From the NCBI RefSeq assembly GCF_026341035.1, contig NZ_JAPEOQ010000002.1, positions 3,410,001 through 3,474,000 of the forward strand: DNA of 64,000 bases. Reading direction: 5' to 3'. Source of the stretch: Streptomyces sp. NBC_01016 (GTDB taxonomy: Bacteria; Actinomycetota; Actinomycetes; Streptomycetales; Streptomycetaceae). Below are positions 34,651 through 43,166 of the stretch, one piece after another. The notes below the pieces were generated by a model. The model was not told the origin of the DNA and made no database searches. It saw nothing but the letters and a program-made list of their open reading frames with translations. The stretch's first letter is position 1; every line of letters begins with the position of its first letter. Made by a program: the position numbers and the translations under genes.

Positions 34651-35778
34651 ATGGCCACGGACAGCAAGCACGTCACGATCATCGGAGCCGGTCTCGGCGG
34701 GCTCACCCTCGCCCGCGTCCTGCACCTCCACGGCATACCCGCCAGCGTCTACGAGGCCGAGTCCTCGCCGACCGCACGTGCGCAAGGCGGGCTGCTCGAC
34801 ATCCACGACTACAACGGCCAGCTCGCCGTCGAAGCGGCCGGCCTGATGGACGAGTTCCGCGCGCTCGTCCTGGAGGGCCACGAGGCCATGCGGATCCTCG
34901 AACCGGACGGCACCGTGCTGTTCGAGAAGGACGACGACGGCACGGGCGGCCGCCCGGAGGTCTACCGCGGCGAACTGCGACAGATCCTGCTGGACTCCCT
35001 CCCGGCCGGCACCGTCCACTGGGGCCACAAGGTCAGCGGCGCCCGCAGCCTCGGCGAAGGACGCCACGAGGTGACCTTCGCCGACGAATCCACCGTCGTC
35101 ACCGACCTGCTGGTCGGCGCGGACGGCGCCTGGTCCCGGATCCGCCCACTGCTCTCCGCGGCCACACCCGCGTACTCCGGCAAGTCGGTCGTCGAGACCT
35201 ACCTGTACGAGTCCGACACCCGGTACCCGGCCACGGCGAAGTCGGTCGGCGGCGGGATGATGATCTCGATGAAGCTGGGCCGGGAGCTCTTCGCGCACCG
35301 CGAGCGGGGCGGCACCCTGCACGCCTACGTGGGTCTCGAAGAGCCGCTGGAGTGGTTCGACGCCATCGACTTCACCGACGCCGCCGTCACCGAGCGCATC
35401 GCGGAGGAGTTCCACGGCTGGGCGCCCGAGCTCACCGCGCTGATCACCGAGGCCGACGACGCACCGACCCTGCGCCGCCTGTACACGCTGCCGACCGACC
35501 ATCGGTGGGAGCGGGTGCCGGGTATCACTCTGCTGGGCGACGCGGCGCACCTCGCGCCCCCGAACGGCGAGGGCGCCAATCTGGCCATGGTGGACGGAGC
35601 CGAGCTGGGGCAGGCGATCGCCGCACACCCCGGCGACGTGGAAGCCGCGCTGACCGCGTACGAGCAGGCCATGTTCGCCCGCACCGCCGAGACCCACGGG
35701 GCCGACGATGACGACCACTCGCTGGAGGAGCTGATAGCCGAGCTTCACCGTGCGAAGGCGGCGGACGCCGCCGAATGA
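34651..35778 (+). CDS. TetX-like FAD-dependent monooxygenase
   Basis: A 375-residue class A flavoprotein. The FAD motif is HVTIIGAGLGGLTLARVLHLHG, then the TetX-like block ARAQGGLLDIHDYNGQLAVEAAGL, the R-xx-LR motif (VYRGELRQILL), and GD motif GITLLGDAAHLAPPNGEGANLAM. This spelling is close to tetracycline destructases and related drug-inactivating enzymes. Actual substrate preference cannot be inferred. The start at ATG 34651 follows GGAAGGA and the structured leader. No regulator is adjacent. Confidence 0.85.
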   Translation: MATDSKHVTIIGAGLGGLTLARVLHLHGIPASVYEAESSPTARAQGGLLDIHDYNGQLAVEAAGLMDEFRALVLEGHEAMRILEPDGTVLFEKDDDGTGGRPEVYRGELRQILLDSLPAGTVHWGHKVSGARSLGEGRHEVTFADESTVVTDLLVGADGAWSRIRPLLSAATPAYSGKSVVETYLYESDTRYPATAKSVGGGMMISMKLGRELFAHRERGGTLHAYVGLEEPLEWFDAIDFTDAAVTERIAEEFHGWAPELTALITEADDAPTLRRLYTLPTDHRWERVPGITLLGDAAHLAPPNGEGANLAMVDGAELGQAIAAHPGDVEAALTAYEQAMFARTAETHGADDDDHSLEELIAELHRAKAADAAE

Positions 35779-35851
35779 TGCGGAAGTACGGAACCCGCCC
35801 GGCACGGTCCAGGGGGCGCTGGGCCGTGCCGGGCAGTCTGGGGGCGCGACG

Positions 35852-37720
35852 TCAGGCGGCGGTGCGCTGCCTGCGTCGCAGGGTGAGGTACGTGCCGGTG
35901 GCGCCGGTGGCGAGCAGCGCGGCCACACCGAGGCTCACCGGGAGCACCGGGAAGTCGTCGGTCGTCGCGGCCGTGTTCTCCATCGGCGGGCCCGGCGTGA
36001 TGTGTGTCGTGACCGGGGCGACGGCGTGCAGGGCGCCTTCGGACTTCACCGAGCCGTCCGTGTTCAACAGCAGCTGTCTGTTGTTGGGGTGCTTGAAGTC
36101 GAACATGCCGGACAGCGGACCCGCGGTGGCGTCGAAGGAGTGGTCGCCGATCCGTCCTGTGTGCCAGTTGTTCTCGATGAAGCGGATGATGGACGCCTGG
36201 TCGGTCATGGTGTGGTCGACCTTGTTGACCTTGCTGTACGGGGAGATCACGAGCAGCGGTTGCCGGGTGCCGGGGCCGCAGCGGTCCTGGTAACCCCCGG
36301 CTGCCGCCGGGCCGTTCTGGCAGGCGGGGGAGTCGGCGGCCTTGCCGTTGGAGCCGACCGTGGTGTCCTTCGAACCGTTGCGCGGCGGGATGTAGGCGTG
36401 GTCGTACCAGCCGTCCGAGTCGTCGTACGCGACGACGATCGCGGTCGACTTCCACTGCGGCGAGCTCTGCACCGCGTTGATCTGGTTCACCAGGAAGTGC
36501 TGCTCGTCGACCGGGTCGGAGTAGCCGGCGTGCCCGTCCTGGTAAGCGCTGGCCTTGACCATGCTGACGGCCGGGAGGTGGCCCGCCTTCGCGGCGGCAG
36601 CGAAGTCGGTCAGGTCGTAATTGTGGTTGGCGCGGCCCGCGTGGCCGATCTCCGCGACGCTCGTGGGCGCCAGGTGGTGCGGGTTCGCCGTCGTCTTGTA
36701 GTAGGCGAACGGGTTGTGGTGCGGGCTGTAGTCGAGGGTCGACGCGCCGCCGACATTGGCGTGCGCGTCCTCGCACTTGGCGTACGAGCCGTCCTCGCCG
36801 TTCCACGCGGAGCTCGGCCGGAAGCCGCCCTGGAACCAACCCCAGGACACCTTGCGGGTGTTGAGCAGGTCGCCGATGTTCCTGCCCTGCATGGTGGCGA
36901 GCGCACTGGCCGCGGTGTGGTTCTTGTCGGAGCAGTCGTCGAACGACGGGTCCGGGTCATTGATCATCGTGCCGACGCCGTGCGCGTCCGGCGACTGGAC
37001 CGCGGTCTTGTCGGGCGTATCGGTCTGCTTGGGGTTCTCGGTGCTGGAGGCCGGGTCGGTGGAGATGACTCCGTGCGTGTTCCCGGAGGCCAGGTTGATG
37101 GCTCCGGGCGTCGACGGGCCGTAGTTCGACCCGTAGGAGCGGTCGCTCAGGGAGTAGTGCTGCGCGTAGTTCCACAGCGCGGTGACGGTGTTGCCGTCGA
37201 AGTAGTCCATCGCCAGGCCCGGTTCGCCGAACAGGCCGCCGCTGCACTTGTCGACCTCGGTGTTCTGCACGAACTTGTCGGCCTTGCCGCCGTTGTACGC
37301 GTACTGCTCGGGACCGTAGGAATGGTTCTGGTCGCAGGTCACCGCGTGGTCCGGGGTCAGCCGCTTCGGGGTGTACTGGTTGGGGTTCTGCTTCAGCAGG
37401 CCCGCGTGCGCGAGGGTGTCGATGTTCTTCGGCGTGCCCTTGGCCGGCGTGAACTTCGTGCCGTCGGTGTTCGCGGCCTTCGGATACGTCGCGAAGTAGT
37501 GGTCGAAGGAGTTGTTCTCGTCGAAGAGCACGACCACGTGCTTGATGGGAGTGGCGGTGCCGGAGGCGTGCCCCGCGGGTGCGGCCGCCCACGTGGGGGA
37601 GGCCCCGCCGAGCACGGTGAGCGCGGCGGCTCCCGCCAACGCGCCCAGGCCTCGCACCACTGATCTCCCGGTCACCGATCCGCCGGTCACCGACCCGGAT
37701 CTACGTGCCTTGCTGTCCAT
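35852..37720 (-). CDS. Secreted, membrane-anchored phosphoesterase (acid phosphatase/phospholipase C family)
   Basis: A 622-residue protein of the PF04185 phosphoesterase family. It has an N-terminal signal peptide ending near ASPTWAAAPA, the metal/nucleophile region HVVVLFDENNSFDHYF, later HNPFAYY and VAYDDSDGWYDH, and a C-terminal helix plus RRRQR tail that anchors it in the membrane. It should hydrolyse phosphomonoesters or phospholipids outside the cell. The start at ATG 37720 follows GGAGG. Two 11-bp GGTCAA-type repeats upstream (37807-37828) suggest PhoP control. Confidence 0.88.
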   Translation of the reverse strand: MDSKARRSGSVTGGSVTGRSVVRGLGALAGAAALTVLGGASPTWAAAPAGHASGTATPIKHVVVLFDENNSFDHYFATYPKAANTDGTKFTPAKGTPKNIDTLAHAGLLKQNPNQYTPKRLTPDHAVTCDQNHSYGPEQYAYNGGKADKFVQNTEVDKCSGGLFGEPGLAMDYFDGNTVTALWNYAQHYSLSDRSYGSNYGPSTPGAINLASGNTHGVISTDPASSTENPKQTDTPDKTAVQSPDAHGVGTMINDPDPSFDDCSDKNHTAASALATMQGRNIGDLLNTRKVSWGWFQGGFRPSSAWNGEDGSYAKCEDAHANVGGASTLDYSPHHNPFAYYKTTANPHHLAPTSVAEIGHAGRANHNYDLTDFAAAAKAGHLPAVSMVKASAYQDGHAGYSDPVDEQHFLVNQINAVQSSPQWKSTAIVVAYDDSDGWYDHAYIPPRNGSKDTTVGSNGKAADSPACQNGPAAAGGYQDRCGPGTRQPLLVISPYSKVNKVDHTMTDQASIIRFIENNWHTGRIGDHSFDATAGPLSGMFDFKHPNNRQLLLNTDGSVKSEGALHAVAPVTTHITPGPPMENTAATTDDFPVLPVSLGVAALLATGATGTYLTLRRRQRTAA

Positions 37721-37806
37721 GGATGTGCGTCCTCCGACCCACGTCGACGGCGTGCATGCGCATGTACGGTGGCACTTGAGTGAACCCTGCATCTATATCA
37801 ACGGGC

Positions 37807-37828
37807 AGATCTTGACCACCTGTTGACC
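37807..37828 (-). promoter_or_regulatory. Candidate PHO box upstream of the phosphoesterase
   Basis: On the minus strand, two consecutive 11-bp units read GGTCAACAGGT and GGTCAAGATCT. PhoP in Streptomyces binds 11-bp direct-repeat units with a GTTCAC-like core. These units are GTCAA-type and so only partial matches. The site lies 87 bp upstream of the start codon with an AT-rich TTGATATAG element downstream as possible -10. Confidence 0.5.
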
Positions 37829-37878
37829 GCTTGTGAGCGCAAGCTTTCCGTAGCGGTGAGGTCCGCTTGGGAGTTGCC

Positions 37879-39102
37879 TCAGGACAGCAGGGCTCGGCCG
37901 TACCAGTCGTCGGCGTCGCGCACGCCCGGCAGCGCGAAGAAATAGCCGCCGCCGAACGGGGAGATGTAGTCGGTGAGCGGTTCGCCCGCGAGCCGCTTCT
38001 GCACGGTCTCGAACTGCCGCCGCGGATCCTGTTGGTAGCAGGAGAACAGCAGGCCCATGTCGAGGTTGCCGTTGGCGTCCGTGCCCCGGTCGTAGTTGTA
38101 GGCGCGGCGCAGGATCCGTTGGCCCGCGGTGTTCGGGGTGCGGGGGTTGGCGAGCCGGATGTGGGCGTCCAGCGGGATGACGTCGCCCTTGGGGTCGTCG
38201 ACGAACTTCGGGGTGTCGTGCTCCGCGTCACCGTCCAGCGGCGCGCCCGACGCGCGGGAACGCCCGAACATCCGCTCCTGCTCGCTGAGCGAGACGCGGT
38301 CCCAGAACTCCACCAACATCCGTATCAGCCGGACCACTTGGTAGCTGCCTCCGACGGCCCACTCCGGCTCACCGCCGTCCTTGCCGACCCACACCAGGCG
38401 GTCCATCGCGCGGGCGTCGGCGGTGTCCGGGTTGGCGGTGCCGTCCTTGAACCCCAGCAGATTGCGCGGCGTCCCCGAGGGGCGCGGCGGGCTGGTGAAG
38501 CCGTCCATGCGCCAGCGCACCTGCAGCACACCGCGCGTGTGCCGGGCGATGTCGCGCAGCGCGTGCAGCACCGTGTCGCGGTCGTCGGCGTGCAGTTGCA
38601 GGCTCAGGTCGCCGTGACACCAGTCGGGGCGGAGGTCGTCGTCGGGGAACGCGGGCATCGAGGTGAGCCGGCGCGGCCTGCGCCGGCCGAGCCCGAACCG
38701 CTCGTCGAACAGCGACTCCCCGACGCCCACGGTCACCGCGAGCGCCCCGCCCGGCAGCCGCTCGCCGAGGACCCCCGAGTCGGCCGGCGGCGCGGTGATT
38801 CCGGCGGGCTCCGGCGTCCCGCCCGAGGCGAGGAAGCGGCAGCGGTCGGTCAACGCCCTCAGCGCGTCCGCGAGTTCGGCCCGCCCGTCGGCGGTGACAT
38901 CGAGGGAGACGAACGCGGTCGCCCGGCGCTGCGCCGCGACGACGGAGGCCTGCCGGACGCCGTGGAACGCGGCGACGGGTGCGGCCGGGATGTCGACCGG
39001 CCCTCCGACCGGGGCCGCGGCGCCGCCCGCGGTGAGCCCGACCCCGGCGAGTGCGGCACCCCGCAGCAGTCCCCGCCGCCCGACACCGCCCGCCCCGCTC
39101 AC
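37879..39102 (-). CDS. efeB: Tat-exported DyP-type heme peroxidase (EfeB)
   Basis: A 407-residue DyP peroxidase. The Tat signal is GRRGLLRGAALAG at residues 8-20. The distal Asp220 lies in LLGFKDGTANP, the proximal heme His in DAHIRLANPR, and the distal Arg in ILRRAYNYD. EfeB extracts or oxidises iron outside the cell for EfeO. The start GTG 39102 overlaps the efeO stop (GTGA), so they are coupled. Confidence 0.92.
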   Translation of the reverse strand: MSGAGGVGRRGLLRGAALAGVGLTAGGAAAPVGGPVDIPAAPVAAFHGVRQASVVAAQRRATAFVSLDVTADGRAELADALRALTDRCRFLASGGTPEPAGITAPPADSGVLGERLPGGALAVTVGVGESLFDERFGLGRRRPRRLTSMPAFPDDDLRPDWCHGDLSLQLHADDRDTVLHALRDIARHTRGVLQVRWRMDGFTSPPRPSGTPRNLLGFKDGTANPDTADARAMDRLVWVGKDGGEPEWAVGGSYQVVRLIRMLVEFWDRVSLSEQERMFGRSRASGAPLDGDAEHDTPKFVDDPKGDVIPLDAHIRLANPRTPNTAGQRILRRAYNYDRGTDANGNLDMGLLFSCYQQDPRRQFETVQKRLAGEPLTDYISPFGGGYFFALPGVRDADDWYGRALLS

Positions 39103-40304
39103 ACCGTCCTCCGCGGATCGCACAGCGTCGCCACCGAGGCGAGGCGCTCGACGAGGTCCCCGAACCGGGCGTCGACGCGCTCGCGCCGCACCCGGCTCAG
39201 CTCCTCCAGTGGTGGCCAGTGGTCGTCGTGGCGCAGCCCGTCGAGGGTCTGCCCGGCCTGCTTCAAGTCCCGTTCCAGGGACGGGAGGTGGGCGTAGCGC
39301 CGGGTCAGGATCGGGTGCAGGCGGGAGAGGACCTCGCGGGTGCCGTCCACGTTGGCGCGGGCCGTGGCGAGATTGCTGCCGCTGCCGAAGTCCGTGCGCC
39401 CCGTCAGCTCGAACTGCACCGTGTTCTCCAGGATCTCGTGCGCCCGCAGGCCCAGTTGTACCGGGTCCATCCGGGCCTGCGCCCAGTCCTCGCGCAGCGC
39501 GGTGACCGCCTTCAGCAACGCGGCCGCAGGGGACCGCAGTTCGTGTGCCGACTGGCCGTGCCACAGCCCGTACTCGACGCGGTGGAAGCCGGTGAAGTCC
39601 TTGTCGTGGGCGCCGTCCGGCAGCCCGGCGTCCGTGCCGTTGATCCGCCCGTCGGCGTCGCCGAACGCGTCGTAGGCCGCGCCCATCCGCTCGTACTGGA
39701 GGTGGGCGGGCAGCCATGCGGTGCGGGCCGCGCCGAGGTCGCCCTCGTCGACGGCGTCGCGGAGCGTTCCCGTAAGGCGGACCACCTTGTCGAGCCCGTC
39801 GCCGACCCACTTCTGGTAGGCGATCGACGGCGGGATCAGGTCGTGCGTGGTGACCGGCGCGGCGGCGGGCCCCGAACGCCCCTTGCGGATACGGACCGTG
39901 GGACCGGTGACGGCGTCCGCGTCCTCGGGAAGACACTTGAACGCGTACGCGCCCCTGCCGAGCCGCACCGTCAACTCCCGTGTCGTGCCGGGACCGATGT
40001 CCTCCACCTCGCCGTACATGACGTGGCTGCGCGGATTCTCCAGGAACACCTCGGCGGAGGCGGCGGAGGTGTTGTGCAGCGCGAAGACCTGCACGCCCGG
40101 CGCGGGTGCGTCCCAGCCCTTGCCGCAGTGGCTCCCGGACACCTCGACCAGCGTGCGCGGCGGGCCGCCGGAGGAATCGCCGCGGTCGTGGTCACCCTGG
40201 GTGAGCGCGATGACATTGGCCACCAGCAGACACAGCAGCAGGACGAGTGCCCCGGTGAACAGCCACCGTTGTCTGCGCCGCCACCCGTCGCCGGGCCTCG
40301 ACAT
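39099..40304 (-). CDS. efeO: EfeO-type iron-binding protein (cupredoxin plus M75 domain)
   Basis: A 401-residue protein. An N-terminal membrane helix (QRWLFTGALVLLLCLLVANVIAL) is followed by a cupredoxin-like domain (residues about 50-140, with GSHCGKGWDAP and GAYAFKCLPEDA). A C-terminal M75 domain carries the HxxE motif GFHRVEYGLWHG. It lacks an obvious lipobox and looks membrane-anchored. The start at ATG 40304 follows GGGAGG. It is first in an efeO-efeB pair. No FTR1/EfeU permease lies in the window, unlike the common efeUOB order. Confidence 0.9.
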   Translation of the reverse strand: MSRPGDGWRRRQRWLFTGALVLLLCLLVANVIALTQGDHDRGDSSGGPPRTLVEVSGSHCGKGWDAPAPGVQVFALHNTSAASAEVFLENPRSHVMYGEVEDIGPGTTRELTVRLGRGAYAFKCLPEDADAVTGPTVRIRKGRSGPAAAPVTTHDLIPPSIAYQKWVGDGLDKVVRLTGTLRDAVDEGDLGAARTAWLPAHLQYERMGAAYDAFGDADGRINGTDAGLPDGAHDKDFTGFHRVEYGLWHGQSAHELRSPAAALLKAVTALREDWAQARMDPVQLGLRAHEILENTVQFELTGRTDFGSGSNLATARANVDGTREVLSRLHPILTRRYAHLPSLERDLKQAGQTLDGLRHDDHWPPLEELSRVRRERVDARFGDLVERLASVATLCDPRRTV

Positions 40305-40530
40305 CCGGGCCTCCCAAGGGGGTCGTACCGTGCGGGACGGCCCGATGCTAAGCGGCACACTCCACGCGAACAGCAGTCCCCCGAAAATCATGACCAAGAG
40401 TTGACGCGAGATCGTGTACACGCTCGTCCGCAAGGAGGTCCGCGCACGCCATGGCGCGTGTCCCGGCGTGTGATTGACTGGCTCGTATGGCCCCGCCCCT
40501 GTCTCTGCCCCCGCACTCGTCAGCCCGGTC

Positions 40531-41703
40531 ATGACCGCGGAGCCGATGCCGGCCACTCGTCCCCGCAACCGCAGGCAGCTGATCGTCGAGGCGGCCGGGC
40601 GACTCTTCAGCGAACGCGGGTATCACGCGGCGTCCATGGAGGACATCGCCGCCGGAGTGGGCATCACCGCGGCGGCCCTGTACCGGCACTTCCCGAACAA
40701 GTACGCGCTGTTCTCCGAGTGCGCGCACGCCATGGTGGACGGGCTCGTCGCCACGCTCGACGAGCTGCCGCCCGAGGCGGACACGGCGGAGCTGCTCAGG
40801 GCCCTCGTCCGGATCACCGTGAAGCGCCGCGCGGAGGGTGGCGTGTACCGGTGGGAGGCCCGGTACCTCAACCGCGAGGACCGGGGGCTGCTCCGGGGCA
40901 AGTTCGCGCGCGTCGTCGGGCGGGTGACCGAGGCGGTGCGCAGGGAACATCCGGGCGGGCGCGTGGAGTTGCGTGTCGTGGCGGCGCTCGGCGCGATCGG
41001 CTCGATCACGATGCACCACACGTCCATCGCCCAACGCCGGGCCGAGGAACTGCTGTTGACGTGCGCCCTGCGGCTGGTCGAGCAGGACCCGGACCCCGCC
41101 CCGGCAGCCAAGGGGAGCGAGCGGGCCATCGAACTGCCGGCGCTCCCCGTGGCGCGCTCACGGCGCGCGGAGATCCTCGCGGCCGCCGTCCCGCTGTTCG
41201 CGCGGGACGGGTTCGCCAACGTCACGAACGGCCAGATCGCGGAGGCGGTGGGCCTGGCCCCGTCCGCGCTCTACCGCCACTACCCGGGCAAGGTCGACAT
41301 CCTCGCGGCTGCCTGCCTGCAAGCGGCGGGACTGCTCGCCCAGGCGGTGGACCAGAACCTGGAGGGGACGGCCGACCCGCACGAGGCGGTGGCGGCGCTG
41401 GCGGCCACGTACGTGGCGTACAGCTTCGAGCACACTGCGCTGACGAGCGTCGCGGAGGCGGAGTTCATCGGCCTGCCGGACGAGCTGCGGCGCCCCTCGA
41501 TCCTGGCGCAGCGCGAGCACATCGCCGTATGGGAACAGCAGTTGAGGGCGGCGCGCCCCGAGCTCGACCCGCGTCAGGCCCGCGTCCTGGTGCACGCCGG
41601 GTTCGGCGTCGTGGTCGAGGCCGGGCGGAGCATGCGGTGGCGGGACAGCCCCGAGCACCGCGCCACGGTGGCGGGACTTGTGGTGCGGGCGCTGGGGCTC
41701 TGA
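40531..41703 (+). CDS. Tandem-domain TetR regulator (two HTH units in one chain)
   Basis: A 390-residue protein with two complete TetR N-terminal domains. The first spans about residues 12-62 (SMEDIAAGVGITAAALYRHFPNK), the second about 208-258 (TNGQIAEAVGLAPSALYRHYPGK). Each is followed by a helical segment, so the single chain mimics a TetR dimer. The start at ATG 40531 is chosen because no better site exists; a TTG at 40474 is the alternative. It is convergent with the latex-clearing-protein gene and could regulate that locus, but it equally faces efeO. Confidence 0.85.
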   Translation: MTAEPMPATRPRNRRQLIVEAAGRLFSERGYHAASMEDIAAGVGITAAALYRHFPNKYALFSECAHAMVDGLVATLDELPPEADTAELLRALVRITVKRRAEGGVYRWEARYLNREDRGLLRGKFARVVGRVTEAVRREHPGGRVELRVVAALGAIGSITMHHTSIAQRRAEELLLTCALRLVEQDPDPAPAAKGSERAIELPALPVARSRRAEILAAAVPLFARDGFANVTNGQIAEAVGLAPSALYRHYPGKVDILAAACLQAAGLLAQAVDQNLEGTADPHEAVAALAATYVAYSFEHTALTSVAEAEFIGLPDELRRPSILAQREHIAVWEQQLRAARPELDPRQARVLVHAGFGVVVEAGRSMRWRDSPEHRATVAGLVVRALGL

Positions 41704-41711
41704 GCGGTGAG

Positions 41712-41730
41712 CCCCAACGCCCGCGTGGGG
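41712..41730. terminator. Weak convergent hairpin
   Basis: CCCCA (41712-41716) pairs with TGGGG (41726-41730), with an inner CGC/GCG pair after a bulged A. It is the only symmetry in the 33-bp spacer between the tandem TetR and lcp stop codons. Confidence 0.4.
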
Positions 41731-41736
41731 GAGTGG

Positions 41737-42945
41737 CTAGTCCTGCCGGTTGTGCGTCGGGATCACGATGGGTGTGGTCTGCCCCGATGCGCCCTTGTTC
41801 AGGAACGCCATGGCCAGCGCGCGGATGAACTGGTCGAACATGTAGAACGCGCTGGGCGCGATGGGGTTCAGTCCCTCACGGAAGAGGATGAAGGCCGGCC
41901 ACACGGTGCGGATCAGCGTCGCCGATGCGTAGTCGCGCTTGAGCCCCAGCCAGTCGCCGATCTCGTTGCTGAGGACGTAGCGGACGAACTCGTTGAGGAA
42001 CCCGCGCGTGACGCCGAGGTCGACCTGTGCGGTCAACCCGAGGAGATCCTCAGCGAGTTCGATGCCCTCGGTGGTGGGGGAGAGGATCGGTGTGAGTACC
42101 TGCGCCGACTGCTTGTCCGCCTCGTCCCACGACTTGGGGATGTACTCCGTGCGCACGCCGAGCAGGTGCAGGGCGACCTGCCAGCTGTGCAGGAAGGCCT
42201 CCTGGTCCTCGGCCGAGAACGGCACCTTCCAGTCGAGCAGCTTCCTGCGCACGAACGTGCCGAGGCTGTGGAAGGTGACCAGGATGTCGGCGTTGCTGAT
42301 CGGGATCTTCTGGTCCGCGACCGCCGACCAGTGCGGGGACTGCGGCAGCATGTGCCGCACCGCGGCGTGCACCAGGCGCGTCTTGTTGGCGGTGACGACG
42401 AACTGGCCCTCGGGCTCGAAGCCCTTCAGTTGGGCCAGGTCGTAGCCGAACGTGAATGTTTTGGCCGCGCGATCCTGCATGTCGGCGCCGCCGGCGGACC
42501 AGTACACGCTCTTCGCCTCGCGCGGGATCACGGTGCTCATGATCCCGCTGCCGAGGCCGTAGAGCAGGAAGAGGTAGGTGTCCTTGCGCCGGTTGAAGTC
42601 GGCGGCGCGGGCGAGCTTCTTCGGATCCGCCCAGGACGGCAGCTTGTTGACACCCTGCAGATACGTGTGGAGTTCGGACGGCAGGCCGCTGGGCAGCGGG
42701 TCGCTGTTGTTCACCCACGGCCCCATCGCCTTGTTGACGGCAGGGACCTGACCGCTGGTGATGATCTTGGCCATCAGCGGGTCGATCTCGTCGTCCCACA
42801 CGTACTCGGGGTCGGTGCCCGCTCCGGCGCCCGCGACCGAGCCCGTCGGCGACCAGGCCCATGCGTTGGTGGCCGTACCCGTCGCGCCCACGAGTCCCAG
42901 CGCGGCACCGAGCGACAGGATGTTTCTGCGGCTCAGATTTGTCAT
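41737..42945 (-). CDS. lcp: Latex-clearing protein (rubber oxygenase)
   Basis: A b-type cytochrome oxygenase that cleaves poly(cis-1,4-isoprene) outside the cell to oligoisoprenoids with aldehyde and keto ends. The 402 residues compare with 407 in Streptomyces K30 Lcp. A Tat signal (SRRNILSLGAALG) ends near NAWA. The family core RRKDTYLFLLYGLGSGI and KTRLVHAAVRHMLPQSPHW is present. Arg159, Lys162, Thr163 and His193 (LVHAAVRH) align with the K30 active-site residues Arg164, Lys167, Thr168 and heme-ligand His198 at a constant offset of five. It is divergent from an aldehyde dehydrogenase, which suits its products. Confidence 0.92.
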   Translation of the reverse strand: MTNLSRRNILSLGAALGLVGATGTATNAWAWSPTGSVAGAGAGTDPEYVWDDEIDPLMAKIITSGQVPAVNKAMGPWVNNSDPLPSGLPSELHTYLQGVNKLPSWADPKKLARAADFNRRKDTYLFLLYGLGSGIMSTVIPREAKSVYWSAGGADMQDRAAKTFTFGYDLAQLKGFEPEGQFVVTANKTRLVHAAVRHMLPQSPHWSAVADQKIPISNADILVTFHSLGTFVRRKLLDWKVPFSAEDQEAFLHSWQVALHLLGVRTEYIPKSWDEADKQSAQVLTPILSPTTEGIELAEDLLGLTAQVDLGVTRGFLNEFVRYVLSNEIGDWLGLKRDYASATLIRTVWPAFILFREGLNPIAPSAFYMFDQFIRALAMAFLNKGASGQTTPIVIPTHNRQD

Positions 42946-43166
42946 TGACTTACTCGCTTCCCTGGTTGGCCAGGCGGTTCAACAAGCCCGGATGTGCTGG
43001 GCGTTGGGGTTCTCCGCCACGCTTCAAATCTTGTTCCAGGATGTGATTTCTGATTAACATAGCGAGGCGCGCAGTCATCGACAAGAGAGTCGGCAAGAGT
43101 GCCGACAGGGCATCGAAGTGACCGGTGCGAACCGGAGCAGCGGTCCCGTACGAGCGAGGAGCCCGC

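Noticed and set aside
34538..34846. Short frame with several Trp codons (DWWLQAPW) in the TetX-like leader, considered as an attenuator leader peptide
   Set aside because: It has no ribosome site and no early stop, and runs far into the monooxygenase gene in another frame, unlike leader peptides.
40305..40530. Search for an iron-regulator (DmdR/IdeR) box upstream of efeO
   Set aside because: No TTAGG...CCTAA-type palindrome is visible in the spacer.
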